Shown here piece after piece: positions 42,912-51,599 of a stretch of 53,146 nt of DNA. How positions within the stretch are numbered: position 1 is the stretch's first letter; each line of letters opens with the position of its first letter. Origin of the DNA: Natronorubrum sulfidifaciens JCM 14089 (GTDB lineage: Archaea > Halobacteriota > Halobacteria > Halobacteriales > Natrialbaceae); the NCBI RefSeq assembly GCF_000337735.1, contig NZ_AOHX01000002.1, positions 65,810-118,955 of the forward strand, written 5' to 3'. The notes under the pieces were generated by a model, which did no database searches, was not told the DNA's origin, and was given only the letters and a program-made list of their open reading frames with translations. The position numbers were made by a program, and so were the translations under genes.

Positions 42912-44546
42912 TTAGTTGTGTTTTTCTTGCTCCTGCTGGCGAAGCTCGACGCGACGGATCTTGCCACTCGAGGTCTTGGGGAGTTCGTCGACGAACTCGA
43001 TCCGGCGGGGGTACTTGTACGGTGCCGTCTCCTCTTTCATGAACTCCTGCAGTTCGACCTTGAGGTCGTCGCTGCCTTCGTAGCCCTCGGCAAGGATGAC
43101 GTAGGTTTTGACGACGCTGCCACGTTCGTCGTGTGGGCTGTCGACGGCGGCTGCCTCGGCGACGGCGTCGTGGCTGACGAGCGCGTCTTCGACCTCGAAG
43201 GGACCGATACGGTAGCCCGAGGAGATGATGATGTCGTCGGCGCGGCCTTCGAAGAAGAAGTAGCCGTCCTCGTCTCGGGACGCCAGGTCACCGGTTCGGT
43301 AGTACTCGCTCGAGAGCTTTTGCTCGTCGAGTTCCGGCTTCTCGTAGTAGCCGTCGAAGATCGCTGGAGAGTCGACTGGCACCGCGATCTCGCCGATCTC
43401 GCCGGGTTCGACCTCGTCTTCGCTGTCGACTTCGATGATCGTCGCGCCGGCACCGGGCGTTGGCTTGCCCATGCTGCCGATCTTGACGTCGATTCCCGGG
43501 TAGTTCGTCACGAGCGCGACCGTCTCGGTCTGGCCGTAGCCGTCACGTGGCGTGACACCCCATGCGTCCTGAATGCGCTCGATCGGCTCGCGGTTGAGCG
43601 GTTCACCAGCCGACAGCGTGTCGTTGAGCTGAACGTCGTACGCATCGAGATCCGCGTTTGCGAACATCCGGTACTGGGTCGGGACCGCACAGAGTTTCGT
43701 GACGCCTTCGTCCTCGAGGATTTCGAGGAACGTCTCGGGTTCGAAGCCGCCGTCGTAGATAAGCTGTGTCGCACCGGTGGTCAGCCCGACACCGATCGGG
43801 CTCCAGAACCATTTCGCCCAGCCGGTTCCGGTTGTTGCCCACAGCAGTTCCTCCTCGAGGTCGGTGTCCTCGTCGACGCCCCACCAGAACGGCGCGTTGA
43901 TCTGGTTGAAACAGTACTGCCAGCGGTGTTTGTGCAGGACCGGTTTCGGCTGGCCGGTCGTGCCGCTGGTGTAGTTGATCGACATCGGGTCGTCGGCGAC
44001 GAGGTCGGGGCCGTCGTAGTCGGCCGACTGGCCGTCCATCACGGCGTCGAACGTCGTCCAGCGGTCGTCGTCCAGATCGGCGTCGTCGCCGTCGAGGACG
44101 ATCACGCGCTCGAGTGGCGTGTCCTCGAGGACCGGCTCGACCATGTCGGTGAGCGACTCGTGGACGGCGATCGTCGTCGCGTTACAGTCGTTTGCACGGA
44201 ACTCGATGTCTTTCGTTCGCAGCATCGACGAACAGGGGACCAGCAGCGACCCCGTCGCAAGCGCGCCAAGCTGGATGGCGAACGTATCCGGGTGACGGGG
44301 AAGCAGGTGCATGACCCGATCGTCTTTTTCGACACCGCGTTCCTCGAGACCGTTCGCAAAGCGATGCATATCATCACGAAGGTCGGCATAGGTTCGCTCC
44401 TCGCGATGGCCGTCCTCGTTCAGAAAGTGGATCGCAACGCGGTCACCGAACGACGCCGCGTGGTCGGCGACGGTCGACGTGACCGTATACGATTCCGGAA
44501 TGTCCCATTCAAACTCCTCAACTATGGTATCGTAATCCACACCCAT
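42912..44546 (-). CDS. Acyl-CoA synthetase (AMP-forming)
   Basis: A 544-residue adenylate-forming enzyme. INYTSGTTGQPKPVLHKH is the ATP P-loop (motif A3). YGQTETV and the DGYFFFEGRADDIIISSGYR region are A5 and A7-A8, and PKTSSGKIRRVEL carries the C-terminal catalytic lysine. It activates a carboxylic acid to the CoA thioester, probably a short- or medium-chain acid. The ATG at 44546 is chosen because an AT-rich TATA-like word (TATATA near 44617, reverse) lies about 70 bp upstream, giving a leader of ~45 bases. Earlier in-frame codons lie upstream of that promoter. Confidence 0.92.
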   Translation of the reverse strand: MGVDYDTIVEEFEWDIPESYTVTSTVADHAASFGDRVAIHFLNEDGHREERTYADLRDDMHRFANGLEERGVEKDDRVMHLLPRHPDTFAIQLGALATGSLLVPCSSMLRTKDIEFRANDCNATTIAVHESLTDMVEPVLEDTPLERVIVLDGDDADLDDDRWTTFDAVMDGQSADYDGPDLVADDPMSINYTSGTTGQPKPVLHKHRWQYCFNQINAPFWWGVDEDTDLEEELLWATTGTGWAKWFWSPIGVGLTTGATQLIYDGGFEPETFLEILEDEGVTKLCAVPTQYRMFANADLDAYDVQLNDTLSAGEPLNREPIERIQDAWGVTPRDGYGQTETVALVTNYPGIDVKIGSMGKPTPGAGATIIEVDSEDEVEPGEIGEIAVPVDSPAIFDGYYEKPELDEQKLSSEYYRTGDLASRDEDGYFFFEGRADDIIISSGYRIGPFEVEDALVSHDAVAEAAAVDSPHDERGSVVKTYVILAEGYEGSDDLKVELQEFMKEETAPYKYPRRIEFVDELPKTSSGKIRRVELRQQEQEKHN

Positions 44547-44729
44547 ACTCGACCAATCATACCATGCCTGCTTTAATGTTTTGTTGCTTCCAGCGGTCGT
44601 ACTGATATCAACGCATATATACGTTGTAGACCACAGTCGCCCGGTAAGCCGGTGATGGCGAGTGCCGGTTTCGCTCGAACTTGGCCATGGGGTGCGAACA
44701 CTTAACAAGAGACGGGCTGGTACTCGAGT

Positions 44730-45614
44730 ATGGACACGAGCACGCAACTGTACGAACTCGAGGCCACGGGCTGGAAGCGAGGGCTGTATGATGACGTCAA
44801 ACGGACGTTCCGTGCGCCGATCGTCAACTGGATCTTTCGGACGACGATTGCGAACTACCCCGAGTTCGTTCGGTACGCCTGGGGACAGGTGAAACCGGCG
44901 TTCGAGACCGCTCGCTTCGGCCAATGTTCGGTTACGTACCGCGATACCGTTCTCTCGGCGGTCACGAATGAGCGATCGATACCGACCTATCGCTGTGACG
45001 AACTCGAGATTTCACCGGCCGAATACGGCGAACTGCGCGGCCAGCTCGAGACGTACGACATCGTCGCACCGCGACTCGCGGTCCTCTTCGAACTCGTCGA
45101 TAGAGGGCTGTCCGAGGAGCCGATCGGCACCGATCCAGATCGCACTCGAGCGGCGACCGCACCGCTACCGGACTGGCTCGATGCCAACCGAGGGCGGCCG
45201 CCGACGATGGTCGCGTTCGACGAGCCGCCAGCGGATCTGGCCGACGTCGTCGACGGAATCCAGTCGTTTCACGGCCTCGAGGACGGGTTGCCGAGTATCT
45301 ACCGGACACTCGCTCAGTGGCCGGAGTACATCCTGCAGCTGTGGGCCGACCTCGAGCCGGTGCTCCGAAGCGACGGGTTCTCGACGGCAGTCGACGACGG
45401 TCGGAGAGTCATCACCGAGTACGTCGACTCGCTCGCCTACACGCCACAACTCGGTCCCGACGCCCTCACACAGCAGGGTCTCGACGAGTCGGCGATCAGC
45501 GAACTCCAAGGGCTGTTCAGGGAGTTCAATCAGGGTGCAATCGAGACCGTCATCCCGGCGCTCCCGGTGTACGCAACGACGGTCGGTGCCGTCGGCAACC
45601 GCTCGCTCGAGTAG
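44730..45614 (+). CDS. DehI-family haloacid dehalogenase-like protein
   Basis: A 294-residue protein with internal two-fold repetition. FRAPIVNWIFRTTIANYPEFVRYAWGQVKPAFE in the first half is echoed by LPSIYRTLAQWPEYILQLWADLEPVLRSDGF in the second. This pseudo-dimer of helical halves is the plan of DehI, a 2-haloacid dehalogenase that attacks both D and L substrates without a covalent ester. The catalytic Asp could not be assigned with certainty. The next gene encodes an unrelated dehalogenase-type enzyme, and a symporter follows, suggesting a uptake-and-dehalogenation or small-acid module. The true substrate in haloarchaea is unknown. Confidence 0.75.
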   Translation: MDTSTQLYELEATGWKRGLYDDVKRTFRAPIVNWIFRTTIANYPEFVRYAWGQVKPAFETARFGQCSVTYRDTVLSAVTNERSIPTYRCDELEISPAEYGELRGQLETYDIVAPRLAVLFELVDRGLSEEPIGTDPDRTRAATAPLPDWLDANRGRPPTMVAFDEPPADLADVVDGIQSFHGLEDGLPSIYRTLAQWPEYILQLWADLEPVLRSDGFSTAVDDGRRVITEYVDSLAYTPQLGPDALTQQGLDESAISELQGLFREFNQGAIETVIPALPVYATTVGAVGNRSLE

Positions 45615-45662
45615 ACGAACCCGTCCATCTCGTTCGACGAGAGCGATACGAACGCCACCCGA

Positions 45663-45673
45663 AGTATATTACC
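45663..45673 (+). promoter_or_regulatory. TATA box of the HAD-type dehalogenase-like gene
   Basis: AGTATATTACC is centred about 28 bp before the ATG at 45696, pointing to independent, leaderless transcription from the preceding gene. Confidence 0.55.
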
Positions 45674-45695
45674 ACTGTCTGCGAACTGTGCTCAC

Positions 45696-46385
45696 ATGAC
45701 ATTCGATCCAACCATCGTCGAAACAGTCACCGTCGACTCGTACGGAACGCTCGTCGATCCATCGACCGTCGAACGGGCACTCGAGGCATCCGTCGACGCC
45801 GAGCACGTCCAGTCGATTTCGAACCAGTGGCGGAGTCGATCGCTGCTGTATACGATGGTGAGTAACGCAACCGACAGCTACCAGCCGTTTTATGCGATGA
45901 ACCGCGATGCGCTCTGCGTTGCGCTGGCAGCCCACGATGTCGAGCTGTCCTCGGAGGCGATCGAAGCAATCCTCGCGACCTACCACGACCTCGACCCGTT
46001 CGAAGACGTCACACGTGGACTCGAGGCGATTACCGACGCCGGATACGACGTCTTCGTGGTGTCGAACGGCAACCCGGAGATGCTCGAGTCGATGGTCGAG
46101 ACGGCTGGTCTCGAGTCAGTGCTCGCGGGGACGATCAGCGCAGACGAGATTCGAACGTTCAAACCCGACAGCGAGATGTATCGACACGCAGCGGCACGAA
46201 CGGGGACACCGATCGAGTCGATCGCACACGTCGCCGGGCCGACGTTCGACGTTCAGGGCGCGATGCACGCGGGTATGCAAGGTGTCTGGATTGACCGGAC
46301 GAACAGTATGTGGGACCCGTTTGCGGACGAACCGGACCTGACAGTCGAAACGTTCGATGAGGTCGCGGCCGAACTCAGCACATAG
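45696..46385 (+). CDS. HAD-superfamily haloacid dehalogenase type II-like protein
   Basis: A 229-residue HAD enzyme. Asp14 in VDSYGTLVD is the nucleophile; the residue two positions later is Tyr, as in L-2-haloacid dehalogenases and unlike phosphatases (DxD). WRSRSLLYTMV supplies the expected Arg, VSNGNPEML the Ser/Asn, and FKPDSEMYRHA the Lys and Tyr. The later motif, SSNAWD in L-DEX, reads AGPTFD, losing the Ser and Asn but keeping Asp. It may therefore have altered activity or substrate. Neighbours are a DehI-type protein and a symporter. Confidence 0.85.
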   Translation: MTFDPTIVETVTVDSYGTLVDPSTVERALEASVDAEHVQSISNQWRSRSLLYTMVSNATDSYQPFYAMNRDALCVALAAHDVELSSEAIEAILATYHDLDPFEDVTRGLEAITDAGYDVFVVSNGNPEMLESMVETAGLESVLAGTISADEIRTFKPDSEMYRHAAARTGTPIESIAHVAGPTFDVQGAMHAGMQGVWIDRTNSMWDPFADEPDLTVETFDEVAAELST

Positions 46386-46570
46386 TGTCGTCACCTGTTG
46401 TGAAGCGTCGGCATCGAGTGGTGAGTGGCGTCCACCGCGGTACCGATTCGGTGCGGTGTTGAAAGATACCAATAAATATGGTTTCAAATTAGCACTACGG
46501 ATTTGGATATTACGGTAACTGTCTTTGAGAGTACCATTCGACCAGGTAAGTGGCCCGCACATACATAACA

Positions 46571-46581
46571 ATTTAATACTT
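46571..46581 (+). promoter_or_regulatory. TATA box of the symporter operon
   Basis: CAATTTAATAC is centred about 28 bp before the start of the DUF3311 gene. A GGGAG word lies between and may act as ribosome-binding site. Confidence 0.55.
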
Positions 46582-46603
46582 GGAATATCACTGGGAGTAG
46601 TGT

Positions 46604-46906
46604 ATGCAGACTCATACCAAGGAAGCGCTGGCATCATTGGTTGCTGCGTTAGCACTCATTGGTGTCATTCATTCGGGGATCTGGTTCACCATGTTCGGGA
46701 CCCCGGATCTCACGGTGTTGGGGTTCCCGTTCCACTACTTCTGGTTAGTGGCCGGTGGGCCGGTGGCAATGTTCGTCCTGTACTGGGTTTACTACCAGTA
46801 CATTACAACCTCAATCATGGAGGAAAAAGAGCAACTGAAAACATCGACCAGTGGCGTTGGAGCAGCCGACGATATCGGTGCCAAAGCAGGTGAAGACGAT
46901 GATTAG
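46604..46906 (+). CDS. DUF3311-like small membrane protein, symporter partner
   Basis: A 100-residue protein with two hydrophobic helices (ASLVAALALIGVIHSGIWFTMF and FHYFWLVAGGPVAMFVLYWVYYQY) and a charged cytoplasmic tail. It matches the DUF3311/YhdT-like small subunit that precedes sodium:solute symporters in many prokaryotes. It overlaps the symporter gene by 8 bp. The role is probably stabilising or regulating the transporter. Confidence 0.82.
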   Translation: MQTHTKEALASLVAALALIGVIHSGIWFTMFGTPDLTVLGFPFHYFWLVAGGPVAMFVLYWVYYQYITTSIMEEKEQLKTSTSGVGAADDIGAKAGEDDD

Positions 46907-48563
46907 CCCGCTCCAGCAGGCCGGTGAATACCCGTTTCAGGAGACGTTCAACGAACTCCTGATCCCGGTCGGGATCATCCTCGTGATGTTCCTCGTGTTC
47001 TACGGGATCAGCTACTACATGAAAAGCAACATCCAGGGCAGCGACGACTACATGGTCGCTGGGCGGACGATCGGTCCGTTCGTCAACGGGTCCGCAGTCT
47101 CGGCTACCTGGGAAAGTTTAGCGACGTTCATGGGTGTCGTCGCGCTGATGGTGCAGGTCCAGATCCCGTTCCTGGCGGTGTGGACCAACTTCCTGTTGTC
47201 GATCCCGTTGATCGTCATCCTGTACGGCCAGACGCTGCGCCGACTCGGCTCGTACACGCCCGCGACGTTCTGTAAGGATCGCTACGGCAACACGATGTCG
47301 GTCGTGATGGCGCTGCTCATCGTGTTCGTCATGCTGATGTACGCCCTCGGTCAGTTCATCGGTCTGGCCCAAGTCGCCGAGATTCTGTTCGGGTGGGACT
47401 ACACGCTCTCGCTGTTCGTCATCGCGACCTTGGTCACCGGATACGTCGTGATCGCCGGGATGTGGGGTGTGTCGTACAACTCCGCCCTGCAGTTCTGGAT
47501 CATGCTCACCGCGGCCTTTATCCCGATGATGTTCGTCCTGAACCAGCTCGGCTCCTCGGGCTGGTTCTTCCCGCCGCTTGGCTACGGTGACCTCGTGCCG
47601 GAGATGCAACAGACCAATCCCGACTTCTTCGACATGACGTTCGATACGCGGTGGTACTTCGCGATGTTCCTGGCGATGGCGCTGGGACCAATCGGAATGC
47701 CCCACCTCGCCCAGCGGATCTTTACCAGCCGCAGCGTCGAAGCCGGTCGAAAGACCGTCTTCTGGTTCGTCCTCGTGACGGGCCTGATGTTCGCGACGAT
47801 CTACTCCGTCGCGTTCGCCGGTGTCTACTGGCTCGGTCAGGAAGGGTTCGAGGTCGCCGAAGCCGACTTCGACAAGATGATCTTCTACCTGAACTTCGCG
47901 TTCAGCGGTGATTCGATCACCGGCTACGTCGTTGCTGGTGCAATCGCCGGCGGCCTTTCGACCGTGAGCGGCCACATGCTCGCGATCAGTGCCGCCGTCG
48001 CAAACGACGTCATCGAAGCCTTCGAACTCGATGTCACCGAAGATCGAAAGACGCAGTTCGGCTACGCTGCCGTCATTGGGGCCGGACTGATCGTTGCTCT
48101 CCTCGCACTCAACCCGCCAGCGTTCCTCGTCGTCAGTATCCTCTGGGCGTTCTCAATCAGTGCCGCCGCGATCACCCCCGTGATCGTCCTCGGCGTCTGG
48201 TCCGCCCGTGTGAACCGATACGGGGCGATCGCCTCGAGCATCGTCGGCTTCGCCACAGTCATCGTCCTCTCGCCACACGCGCTCGGCGGAATCGGCGCCG
48301 GTGCGGAAGGACTGACGGCTGACCTCGGGATCGACGCGATCATGATCGCGTTCCCGCTGTCGCTGCTGACGTTCATCGTCGTCTCACTGGTCGCGGAGCG
48401 AATCGACTCGCTGAACGTCGATCCGGAATCGAACCGCAACCTGATCAACGAGATGCACGGCTACCCGGATGACAACGTCGATCGCTTCACCAGCGCAACG
48501 CCGCTTATCATCCTTGCCGTGTTGATGCTCCCCATTCTCTGGTGGGGCATCCAACCCTGGTAA
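46899..48563 (+). CDS. Sodium:solute symporter (SSS family)
   Basis: A 554-residue integral membrane protein with about 13 hydrophobic helices. The N-terminal GSDDYMVAGRTIGPFVNGSAVSATWESLATFMG is the classic SSS segment containing Na+-binding positions; LGPIGMPHLAQRIFTSRSV is the conserved middle region. It resembles the acetate/pyruvate-type permeases that pair with DUF3311 or DUF485 proteins, so a small carboxylate is the likely substrate. Together with the dehalogenase-like genes upstream it could import a halogenated or plain short acid. The start ATG lies inside the preceding gene. Confidence 0.92.
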   Translation: MISPLQQAGEYPFQETFNELLIPVGIILVMFLVFYGISYYMKSNIQGSDDYMVAGRTIGPFVNGSAVSATWESLATFMGVVALMVQVQIPFLAVWTNFLLSIPLIVILYGQTLRRLGSYTPATFCKDRYGNTMSVVMALLIVFVMLMYALGQFIGLAQVAEILFGWDYTLSLFVIATLVTGYVVIAGMWGVSYNSALQFWIMLTAAFIPMMFVLNQLGSSGWFFPPLGYGDLVPEMQQTNPDFFDMTFDTRWYFAMFLAMALGPIGMPHLAQRIFTSRSVEAGRKTVFWFVLVTGLMFATIYSVAFAGVYWLGQEGFEVAEADFDKMIFYLNFAFSGDSITGYVVAGAIAGGLSTVSGHMLAISAAVANDVIEAFELDVTEDRKTQFGYAAVIGAGLIVALLALNPPAFLVVSILWAFSISAAAITPVIVLGVWSARVNRYGAIASSIVGFATVIVLSPHALGGIGAGAEGLTADLGIDAIMIAFPLSLLTFIVVSLVAERIDSLNVDPESNRNLINEMHGYPDDNVDRFTSATPLIILAVLMLPILWWGIQPW

Positions 48564-48584
48564 CCTGATCGGCTCTCTCACACT

Positions 48585-48749
48585 ATGCAGCTCTTTGGCT
48601 CCAAAATGGGAACCGTGGTGTGGCTGCTCATCGGCGTTGGAACGGCTGGACTCGCCGTCCACAACGACAACCAGCTTACGGCATTGATCGCCGTCGGCTG
48701 GGTCGCCCTCGCCGTGTTCAGTTGGGCCGAGTATCGAAAAGAGGACTAA
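48585..48749 (+). CDS. 54-residue membrane protein in the symporter operon
   Basis: A short frame starting 21 bases after the symporter stop encodes MQLFGSKMGTVVWLLIGVGT and a further 34 residues ending EYRKED. Two hydrophobic helices (VVWLLIGVGTAGLAV and LIAVGWVALAVFSWA) are split by HNDNQ. Position, membrane topology and charged C-terminus support a real third subunit or accessory peptide of the transporter. No family is recognised. Confidence 0.6.
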   Translation: MQLFGSKMGTVVWLLIGVGTAGLAVHNDNQLTALIAVGWVALAVFSWAEYRKED

Positions 48750-48774
48750 CGGTCGAACCCGTTTTTGCGGTGAA

Positions 48775-49123
48775 TCAGACGTTGCTACTCAGCAAGACCG
48801 GACGCTGAGACTTTCGTATCACGGTTTCCGTAACACTTCCGAAAGGCACCTTGCCAGCGGTGTTCGTTTGCGCCCACACATGGCGATACCGTCAGCCGCG
48901 ATCTCCGATACAACCGCGATGAGTCGATCGGATGGGGCCCGTGTTCGAACCGCTTTTCGACTGTCGCACCGTCCTCCTCAAGGACGGTGGCGGCGACGAC
49001 ATGTAGATCCGCGACCGAACCCGGGAGCGACGTGACAGCGTGTGCTGCGCTTCGTGCACGGGTGTCATCCTCGTCGACGAGATGGAGTGCCGTGTTCAGT
49101 ATGGTAGTCACACACAAAGGCAA
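48775..49123 (-). pseudogene. Decayed universal-stress (UspA) gene
   Basis: Three frames together reconstruct a UspA relative of the intact gene at 49286. One frame gives LHLVDEDDTRARSAAHAVTSLPGS and VEKRFEHGP, a second gives LIAVVSEIAADGIAMCGRKRTPLA, and a third gives GKVPFGSVTETVIRKSQRPVLLSSNV before a stop at 48775. At least two frameshifts and an internal deletion of about 40 codons are needed, so no full protein is made. It lies about 160 bp from the intact copy, which suggests an old tandem duplication. The reading start is uncertain because the expected ATG reads CTG. Confidence 0.75.
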
Positions 49124-49285
49124 TCACGTCGATTTTTCGGAGAAGGTGACCGCACGTAGGATTTCAACGGCACCAACACGTGTCCCAACGCCGGCAGGTC
49201 GGTGCACGGCGGGACGCCGACCACAGTCCGTCTCAGTCGCGATGGCTCATCCGCCACATCTCGACCGCAAAATAGCGTCGACCGA

Positions 49286-49720
49286 TTACGATTCGTCGAG
49301 GAGCACGGTAACTGGCCGTGTCGACTCGAGCAGCACCGACTGGGTGACACTTCCGAACAGCATTTTGCCGGCAGCGCTTTTCTTTCGGCCGCTCATGATG
49401 ATATTGTCGGCGTCGATGTCGTCGGCAACGGCGAGTATCTGTTCGGTGACATCGCCCCGCTCGAGTCGTGTGTCGACGTCGATCCCGTGCTCCGTAAGCA
49501 GTTCATACGCTGCGTTCGTGCTGTCGGGAAGTTCAGGGTTGGATTTCCCTTCGGCGCGTTGGGTCTCGAACTCACGTAACCAGGGCTGTTTGGTCGACTC
49601 GGAGACGTTGACCAGTACGACTGCTTTCTCGTCTGGACCACCGGGGAGTCCGATGACCGTTTCAGCGGCCCGTGTTGCTCGCGCTTCGCTCTCATCGACC
49701 GGGAGCAAAATCGTGTGCAT
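49286..49720 (-). CDS. Universal stress protein (UspA family)
   Basis: A 144-residue single Usp domain. MHTILLPVDESEARATRAAETV is the first strand and helix. IIMSGRKKSAAGKMLFGSVTQSVL is the nucleotide-binding loop (consensus GxxGxxxxxxGS), here with GRKKSAAGKMLFGS. It probably binds ATP and modulates stress survival. I chose the ATG at 49720 because a TATA-like word lies about 26 bp upstream (49742-49751, reverse). Confidence 0.92.
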   Translation of the reverse strand: MHTILLPVDESEARATRAAETVIGLPGGPDEKAVVLVNVSESTKQPWLREFETQRAEGKSNPELPDSTNAAYELLTEHGIDVDTRLERGDVTEQILAVADDIDADNIIMSGRKKSAAGKMLFGSVTQSVLLESTRPVTVLLDES

Positions 49721-49741
49721 AGCTGACAGTCGATTCAGTAT

Positions 49742-49751
49742 CACTTAATCA
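49742..49751 (-). promoter_or_regulatory. TATA-like box of the intact uspA gene
   Basis: The reverse strand reads TGATTAAGTG, centred about 26 bp before the ATG at 49720. Confidence 0.5.
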
Positions 49752-49868
49752 TTTGGGAAGACGTGACGTACAGGAACGAGATTCGTCCCCAGTCTATCAA
49801 CATAGAAGACAGACTCTCCAGCAGACCGATAACAAGACTTTAGAATCTTGGCACTCATGGTCATACCA

Positions 49869-51569
49869 ATGTTCGACGAAAACGAGCTCGAAGGGATTCG
49901 CGAGCGACAGGACCAGTGGGAAGAAGAGACGCGAGATCCCGTGCTCGAGCGCCATGGCGAACGAAAAGACCGGTTTGCGACGATTTCGAATCACGAGGTC
50001 GATCGGCTGTACACGCCGGAAGACATCGCCGATCTCGATTTCGAGGAGGATCTCGGCTTTCCCGGGGAGCCGCCGTACACGCGTGGGCCGTACCCAACGA
50101 TGTACCGCGGGCGGACGTGGACGATGCGGCAGTTCGCAGGCTTCGGCACCGCAGAAGAGACCAACGAACGGTTTCATTACCTGATCGACGAAGGCCAAAC
50201 CGGTCTCTCGACGGCGTTCGACATGCCGTCGCTGATGGGGATCGACTCGGATCATCCGATGAGTGAGGGGGAAGTCGGCAAAGAGGGTGTTGCCGTCGAC
50301 ACGCTTGCTGATATGGAGATCCTCTTCGATGGGATCGACATCGACGAAGTCTCCACCTCGTTCACGATCAACCCGTCTGCGGCAGTCATCTACGCGATGT
50401 ACATCGCGCTGGCCGACCAGCAGGGCGTGCCCCGCGATAAGGTGCGCGGCACGCTCCAGAACGACATGCTCAAGGAGTTCATCGCACAGAAGGAGTGGGT
50501 GATTCCGCCAAGTCCCTCGCTGAAGATCGTCACGGACACGATCGAGTTCGCCGTCGACGAGACGCCGAAGTTCCACCCCGTCTCCATCTCGGGCTATCAC
50601 ATCCGGGAAGCCGGCTCGACGGCGGCTCAGGAGGCCGCGTTCACGCTCGCCGACGGGTTTGCCTACGTCGAGGACAGCCTCGACCGCGGGCTGGATGTCG
50701 ACGACTTCGCTCCCCTCCTTTCGTTTTTCTTCAACTCCCACAACTCCATCTTCGAAGAGATCGCGAAGTTCCGCGCCTCCCGTCGTGTGTACGCCCGCGT
50801 GATGGAGGAGTGGTACGACGCCGAACAGCCCGAGTCGAAACGGCTGAAGTTCCATACCCAAACCGCCGGACAGTCACTGACTGCCCAGCAGCCGCTGAAC
50901 AACATCGCCCGCGTCACCATTCAGGCGCTCGCTGGCGTCCTCGGTGGCACGCAGTCACTGCACACCAACAGCTTCGACGAGGCACTTGCACTGCCAAGCG
51001 AGAAGGCAGTCCGTGTCGCACTGCGAACCCAACAGATCATCGCCGACGAATCCGGTGCCGCCGACATCGTCGACCCGATGGGCGGCAGCTACGCCATCGA
51101 AAAGCTCACCAACGAGATGGAAGCCGAGATCATGGCCTACATCGAGGAGATCAAAGAAATCGGCGACGGCTCCGTCCGCGACGGCGTCCTCGACGGCATC
51201 GATCAGGGCTACTTCCAGCGCGAAATTCAGGAGTCGAGCTACGAGTACCAACAGCGCGTCGAGCGCGGCGAGGAGGTCGTCGTCGGCGTCAACAAGTACA
51301 CCATCGAGGAAGACACCTCCCCGGAGATCCTCAAAATCGACGAGACAACGCGCGACCGCCAACTCAATCGCCTCGAGCGCGTCAAAGACGAGCGCGACGA
51401 CGAGGAAGTCGAGGCCACCCTCGAGGCGCTGTCGGATGCGATCGACTCCGAGGAGAACGTCATGCCGTACATCATCAATGCGGTCAAAGCCTACGTGACG
51501 ATGGGCGAGATCATGCAGGTCTTCGAAGACCACCACGGCGCCTACCAAGAAGAGCTCAGCCCCGTCTGA
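49869..51569 (+). CDS. Methylmalonyl-CoA mutase, catalytic (large) subunit
   Basis: A 566-residue protein covering the TIM-barrel mutase domain only. GEPPYTRGPYPTMYRGRTWTMRQFAGFGTAEETNERF and GLSTAFDMPSLMGIDSDHP are hallmark segments for substrate binding, and FHPVSISGYHIREAGSTAAQEAAF is another conserved region. There is no C-terminal B12 domain, which is encoded separately at 52223. It isomerises methylmalonyl-CoA and succinyl-CoA in propionate and branched-chain acid metabolism. An ATG at 49857 is an alternative start; a TATA-like word at 49836-49845 fits the ATG at 49869. Confidence 0.96.
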   Translation: MFDENELEGIRERQDQWEEETRDPVLERHGERKDRFATISNHEVDRLYTPEDIADLDFEEDLGFPGEPPYTRGPYPTMYRGRTWTMRQFAGFGTAEETNERFHYLIDEGQTGLSTAFDMPSLMGIDSDHPMSEGEVGKEGVAVDTLADMEILFDGIDIDEVSTSFTINPSAAVIYAMYIALADQQGVPRDKVRGTLQNDMLKEFIAQKEWVIPPSPSLKIVTDTIEFAVDETPKFHPVSISGYHIREAGSTAAQEAAFTLADGFAYVEDSLDRGLDVDDFAPLLSFFFNSHNSIFEEIAKFRASRRVYARVMEEWYDAEQPESKRLKFHTQTAGQSLTAQQPLNNIARVTIQALAGVLGGTQSLHTNSFDEALALPSEKAVRVALRTQQIIADESGAADIVDPMGGSYAIEKLTNEMEAEIMAYIEEIKEIGDGSVRDGVLDGIDQGYFQREIQESSYEYQQRVERGEEVVVGVNKYTIEEDTSPEILKIDETTRDRQLNRLERVKDERDDEEVEATLEALSDAIDSEENVMPYIINAVKAYVTMGEIMQVFEDHHGAYQEELSPV

Positions 51570-51599
51570 TCGGGCATTTTACTTCTGGTTATCGTCGTA

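Noticed and set aside
44730-46385. DehI-like and HAD-like genes as a duplicated pair
   Set aside because: They belong to unrelated folds (helical repeat versus Rossmann-like HAD), so the similarity is functional annotation only.
49202-49579. Forward-strand frame over the intact UspA gene as an additional protein
   Set aside because: It is a shadow of the reverse-strand UspA gene, which shows the nucleotide-binding loop in the correct frame.
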